Of a DNA stretch of 64,000 bases, positions 61,421 to 64,000 are shown piece after piece (the first letter of the stretch is position 1; each line of letters begins with the position of its first letter). Source of the DNA: Paraburkholderia sp. PREW-6R (GTDB lineage Bacteria > Pseudomonadota > Gammaproteobacteria > Burkholderiales > Burkholderiaceae); contig NZ_CP155075.1 of NCBI RefSeq assembly GCF_039621805.1, positions 186,001 to 250,000 of the forward strand, written 5' to 3'. The position numbers and the translations under genes are program-made. The notes below the pieces were generated by a model that saw only the letters and a list, made by a program, of their open reading frames with translations, was not told the origin of the DNA and made no database searches.

Positions 61421-62236
61421 TCAGTCGCGTTTGAGCGCGCCGTGGCGTGATAGCGCCAGCACTTCGTCGCGTAGTCGGATGGGCGACAGCGGCTTTTCGA
61501 AGTAACGCGTCTGCGTCATGTGCTGAGCTCTGAGCCTGAACGCTTCGGCCGGATGACCGGTGACGAAAAGCACGGGAATCGCGGCGAAAGCCGGGTTGGC
61601 TCGCATCGCCGTGCAAACGTCAAAGCCGTCCATGGTGCCGCCGAGCACGATGTCCAGGATGATCACGTCCGGCGTAGAGGCGCGCAGCAGGCCGAACGCG
61701 GCTTCGGCTTCGGCGGCTGCGCGAATTTCGCAGCCTTCGCGTTGAAGCGCCGCGCTCAGCACCTTGAGCGAGACCGCGTCGTCGTCGAGAATCAGCACGC
61801 GCATGTTGGCAAGTGGCCGATGCTGCGCGCGGCGTATGTGCGTGATGCCCGCAGAGCGTGGCACGGCTGACAGGGCCGGCATCGTGGTGTCGGTCTCCTC
61901 CACGAAACCCAGGTCGCGTAGCGTGCGGATCTTGCACGCAACGCCAGACGACCACTGCGGGAGAGAAAGGCATTCCAGTGCGGCCGGCATGCCGAGAAAC
62001 AGCTCAAGTGTACTGTCGGCGGCCAGCTTCAGACCGGCCTGCCTCACAAGGGCGGCGAATTCCTTGACGAAATCGACCGGTCGGCGCACCGCGAACTCGA
62101 CCCGATGCAACATGCCGCTTCGACAGGCCTCGACCGTCGCTGCCCAGCTGCCGCCGCCCGCCGCATGGCAGGCCGCCTCGACGCGTTGCAACGTGTCGGC
62201 TGACACGCCGTGAAGTTGACGCCGGGGTTCATTCAT
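61421..62236 (-). CDS. Response regulator with an uncharacterised N-terminal half
   Basis: This is a 271-residue protein from ATG 62236 with GGAGG 5 nt upstream. Residues about 147-265 form a receiver domain: MRVLILDDDAVSLKVLSAAL, the phosphoacceptor Asp in VIILDIVLGGTMDG, VLFVTGHPAE and Lys in YFEKPLSPIRLRDE. The first 140 residues (VEAACHAAGGGSWAATVEAC, VDFVKEFAALVRQAGLKLAA) match nothing I know. There is no DNA-binding or enzymatic output after the receiver, so it may act as a phosphate sink or protein-interaction module. It overlaps the REC-EAL gene by 8 bp and belongs to the same phosphorelay. Confidence 0.9.
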   Translation of the reverse strand: MNEPRRQLHGVSADTLQRVEAACHAAGGGSWAATVEACRSGMLHRVEFAVRRPVDFVKEFAALVRQAGLKLAADSTLELFLGMPAALECLSLPQWSSGVACKIRTLRDLGFVEETDTTMPALSAVPRSAGITHIRRAQHRPLANMRVLILDDDAVSLKVLSAALQREGCEIRAAAEAEAAFGLLRASTPDVIILDIVLGGTMDGFDVCTAMRANPAFAAIPVLFVTGHPAEAFRLRAQHMTQTRYFEKPLSPIRLRDEVLALSRHGALKRD

Positions 62237-63452
62237 AGCGCCCTCCGGTGATACTTTCGTGCGTGCGAGCGTAGCGCACGGCAAGCCAGTTGGTCAGATC
62301 CGCCTCACTCAACGCGGGCGACCACAGCCAGCCCTGGCCAGCGTCGCAGCCATATGCGCGCAGACGCCGGTAGACATCTTCGGTTTCGACACCCTCTGCG
62401 ACTGAACGCAAGCCCATTTGCGCGGCGAGAGAAATCACGGATTCGAGAATCCGTTCTGCATCCGGATTCTGTACGGACGTCGACACAAACAGGCGATCAA
62501 GCTTGAGCTCGTTGAACGGCATACGCAGCAACGAGACGAGCGAAGAATGTCCGGTGCCGAAGTCGTCGATGGAAAGCTGCACACCAGCGATCCGCAAACG
62601 CGTGAGCACATCGCTGGCCAATGCCCGGTCTCCGATCACGGCGCTTTCCGTAATCTCTATCACGAGCGATTGCGCCGGCACGCCGCTCGTCTCGAGCAGG
62701 CGTGTGATAACGGCCAGCGTCTCGTGATCCACGATGGACGGCGACACGTTGACTGCGACGGTCAAACTGGGGAATTCGCGCCGCCAACGGGCGCAGGCCT
62801 CTAGTGACGCGGTCAGCATGGCTTCCGTGAGCGCGCGAATCTGCCCGGTGGCTTCCGCAAGCGGAATAAAAACGTCGGGCGGTACTGCGCCCAATAGAGG
62901 TGAATGCCACCGCGCGAGGGCCTCGACTCCGATGGGCAGGCCGCTCGAAAGGTCAATTTTCGGCTGAAACGCGGCCCTGATCTGCCGGGCGCCAATGGCA
63001 ATGGCGAGATCTTGCGCGGTGACGCGCGGCGCCTCCCGCTGGGCAGGACGCCACGCGGAAGCGGGGGTTGCCTGCAATAGGGCCGCCAGTTGTTCGAATC
63101 GCACAGGCTTGCCCAGCGCTCCAGCAACGTGAATGCCGTGCGCCTGTGCAATGCCCGTCGCGGCGGTTCGTGTGCGCTCGTCGCACCCGCTAATGAACGC
63201 CACCGGGCAGGCTGCGTTATCGCGTCCCAACTCCCGCAGCAGGTCGAGGCCGACTTCGCTGCCCAGTTGCAGGTCGAGCAACACCATGCCGATCGACTCG
63301 GCAGACAGTAGTGCGGTCGCCTGTTGCAACGTGGCCGCCGCGAAGCTCGCCATGCCGAGCTTCCTGGTCATCGCGAGCAGGATTTTTAACTGCAGGGGAT
63401 CGTCCTCGACGATCAGCACGCTGCCCTTCGTATCGTTATGCAGACCGGACAT
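62229..63452 (-). CDS. REC-EAL response regulator, c-di-GMP phosphodiesterase
   Basis: This is a 407-residue protein from ATG 63452, after GAGGAGG. An N-terminal receiver domain (about residues 8-125) shows SVLIVEDDPLQLKILLAMTR, phosphoacceptor Asp in MVLLDLQLGSEVG, and Lys in GALGKPVRFEQL. The EAL domain (about 155-395) carries LPIGVEALARWHSP, VAVNVSPSIVDHETLAVITR, LVIEITESAV, LSIDDFGTGHSSLVSLLRMP, LKLDRLFV and RSVAEGVETEDV. The metal and catalytic residues of an active c-di-GMP phosphodiesterase are therefore present. No GGDEF domain is attached. It overlaps both neighbours and is probably phosphorylated by the hybrid kinase upstream. Confidence 0.95.
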   Translation of the reverse strand: MSGLHNDTKGSVLIVEDDPLQLKILLAMTRKLGMASFAAATLQQATALLSAESIGMVLLDLQLGSEVGLDLLRELGRDNAACPVAFISGCDERTRTAATGIAQAHGIHVAGALGKPVRFEQLAALLQATPASAWRPAQREAPRVTAQDLAIAIGARQIRAAFQPKIDLSSGLPIGVEALARWHSPLLGAVPPDVFIPLAEATGQIRALTEAMLTASLEACARWRREFPSLTVAVNVSPSIVDHETLAVITRLLETSGVPAQSLVIEITESAVIGDRALASDVLTRLRIAGVQLSIDDFGTGHSSLVSLLRMPFNELKLDRLFVSTSVQNPDAERILESVISLAAQMGLRSVAEGVETEDVYRRLRAYGCDAGQGWLWSPALSEADLTNWLAVRYARTHESITGGRYE

Positions 63453-64000
63453 TGGCCGCAGCCTCCTCGAGTAGGCCGCCCAAGCGCGCGGACACCGCCG
63501 TGAAGACAAGCTTTGCATTGCCGACAAGCGGCGCAATACGCGTCCGGTCGCCATCGGCCGCTGCTGCCTCCAGTTCCTTCATCAGGGCGGAGAAACGAAG
63601 GGCGCCGACATAGGCGCTGCTCGATTTCAGCGCGTGTGCGATCTGGCCGATGCGCGGCAATGAGTCTTCCGCGAGAGCAAGACACAGCTCCCCGATCTGC
63701 AATTCCGAGTTCACGCGGTACGTGGTGACGATATCGTCAAGAATGTCGGGCATCCCGTCGTCGGCCAACGCTCGCAGTTCCTGGATGCTGGCCAGATCGA
63801 TCGTAGCGGCATCTTCGACGGTGTGAGGCTGCACCGCGTGCCCCTTCGCGTCTTGCGCCGATGCCAGATCGATGTACATCTCCACCCTGGCAGACAGGTC
63901 GGCGAACGTGAAAGGCTTCGCCATCACCTCATTCATCCCGACCGCCTTGCATTGCGCAACGTTCGCGGAGGTCAGGTCGGCCGTCACGGCAACGATCGGC
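63436..64000 (-). CDS. C-terminal REC-HPt part of a hybrid sensor kinase (truncated by window edge)
   Basis: The frame runs off the window edge at its N-terminal side. What is visible is the end of a receiver domain (PIVAVTADLTSANVAQCKAV, GMNEVMAKPFTFADLSARVE) followed by a histidine phosphotransfer domain. The latter has DLASIQELRALADDGMPDIL and the phosphorylatable His in IGQIAHALKSSSAYVGALRF. This is the usual tail of a hybrid histidine kinase that relays phosphate via HPt to separate response regulators. The REC-EAL gene overlaps its end by 17 bp, and a second REC protein follows, the likely phosphate acceptors. Confidence 0.92.
   Translation of the reverse strand, partial: PIVAVTADLTSANVAQCKAVGMNEVMAKPFTFADLSARVEMYIDLASAQDAKGHAVQPHTVEDAATIDLASIQELRALADDGMPDILDDIVTTYRVNSELQIGELCLALAEDSLPRIGQIAHALKSSSAYVGALRFSALMKELEAAAADGDRTRIAPLVGNAKLVFTAVSARLGGLLEEAAANVRSA

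Noticed and set aside
1..64000. tRNA/rRNA genes, insertion sequences, integrase or attachment sites
   Set aside because: I looked for tRNA-like cloverleaf ends, transposase or integrase motifs and terminal repeats and found none. The islands show no clear mobile-element boundaries.

Overview
The window looks like part of a GC-rich chromosome or megaplasmid of a Burkholderiales bacterium, most likely Burkholderia/Paraburkholderia-like. This is inferred from the base composition, a Burkholderia-type general porin, the density of LysR, IclR, TetR and MFS genes, and many amino-acid and sugar-acid catabolic operons. I found no rRNA, tRNA, CRISPR array, phage or intact insertion sequence. The window cuts one gene at each end: a response regulator on the left and a hybrid-kinase/HPt protein on the right.

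Left part (1-16 kb): an OmpR-type regulator tail, an SDR dehydrogenase, a frameshifted remnant of an MFS transporter, a chemoreceptor, and a divergent pair made of a DJ-1/PfpI-type glyoxalase and a NemR-like TetR repressor with palindromic operator candidates. These are followed by an XRE/MmyB-type regulator, a Sad-type semialdehyde dehydrogenase, a NemA-type old yellow enzyme, LysR and MDR oxidoreductase genes, and a LysR-controlled operon of a CitMHS transporter plus an AtuA-like protein split into two overlapping genes.

Middle (15.7-48.7 kb): a large amino-compound catabolic island. Its minus-strand left arm holds a class III aminotransferase, an Lrp regulator, tartrate/D-malate dehydrogenase, succinate-semialdehyde dehydrogenase, a cupin, a GhrA-type reductase and a GNAT. 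The plus-strand core is a peptide-type ABC transporter (binding protein, two permeases, one tandem ATPase), hydantoinase/oxoprolinase A and B, an aldehyde dehydrogenase, a HAD hydrolase, a DAO-type oxidase, a three-gene HcnABC/opine-oxidase-like dehydrogenase, a 128-residue stand-alone AraC DNA-binding domain, and a second, very similar binding protein. A minus-strand right arm holds RidA, an M20 amidohydrolase, a second aldehyde dehydrogenase, another DAO oxidase and a second copy of the GNAT. The gene set suggests import of a cyclic or N-substituted amino compound, ATP-dependent ring opening, deacylation/decarbamoylation, FAD-dependent oxidation with RidA imine clearance, and oxidation of the aldehydes. 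The substrate cannot be read from the sequence.

Right part (49-61 kb): a ten-gene minus-strand catabolic operon (RraA-type aldolase, D-2-hydroxyacid dehydrogenase, SMP-30 lactonase, porin, two COG3618-type amidohydrolases, four MFS transporters), divergent from an IclR regulator. Two near-identical 15-bp palindromes lie in the shared promoter region. The window closes with a phosphorelay/c-di-GMP cluster: an HPt-containing hybrid protein, a REC-EAL phosphodiesterase and a REC protein with an unrecognised N-terminal half, with overlapping reading frames.
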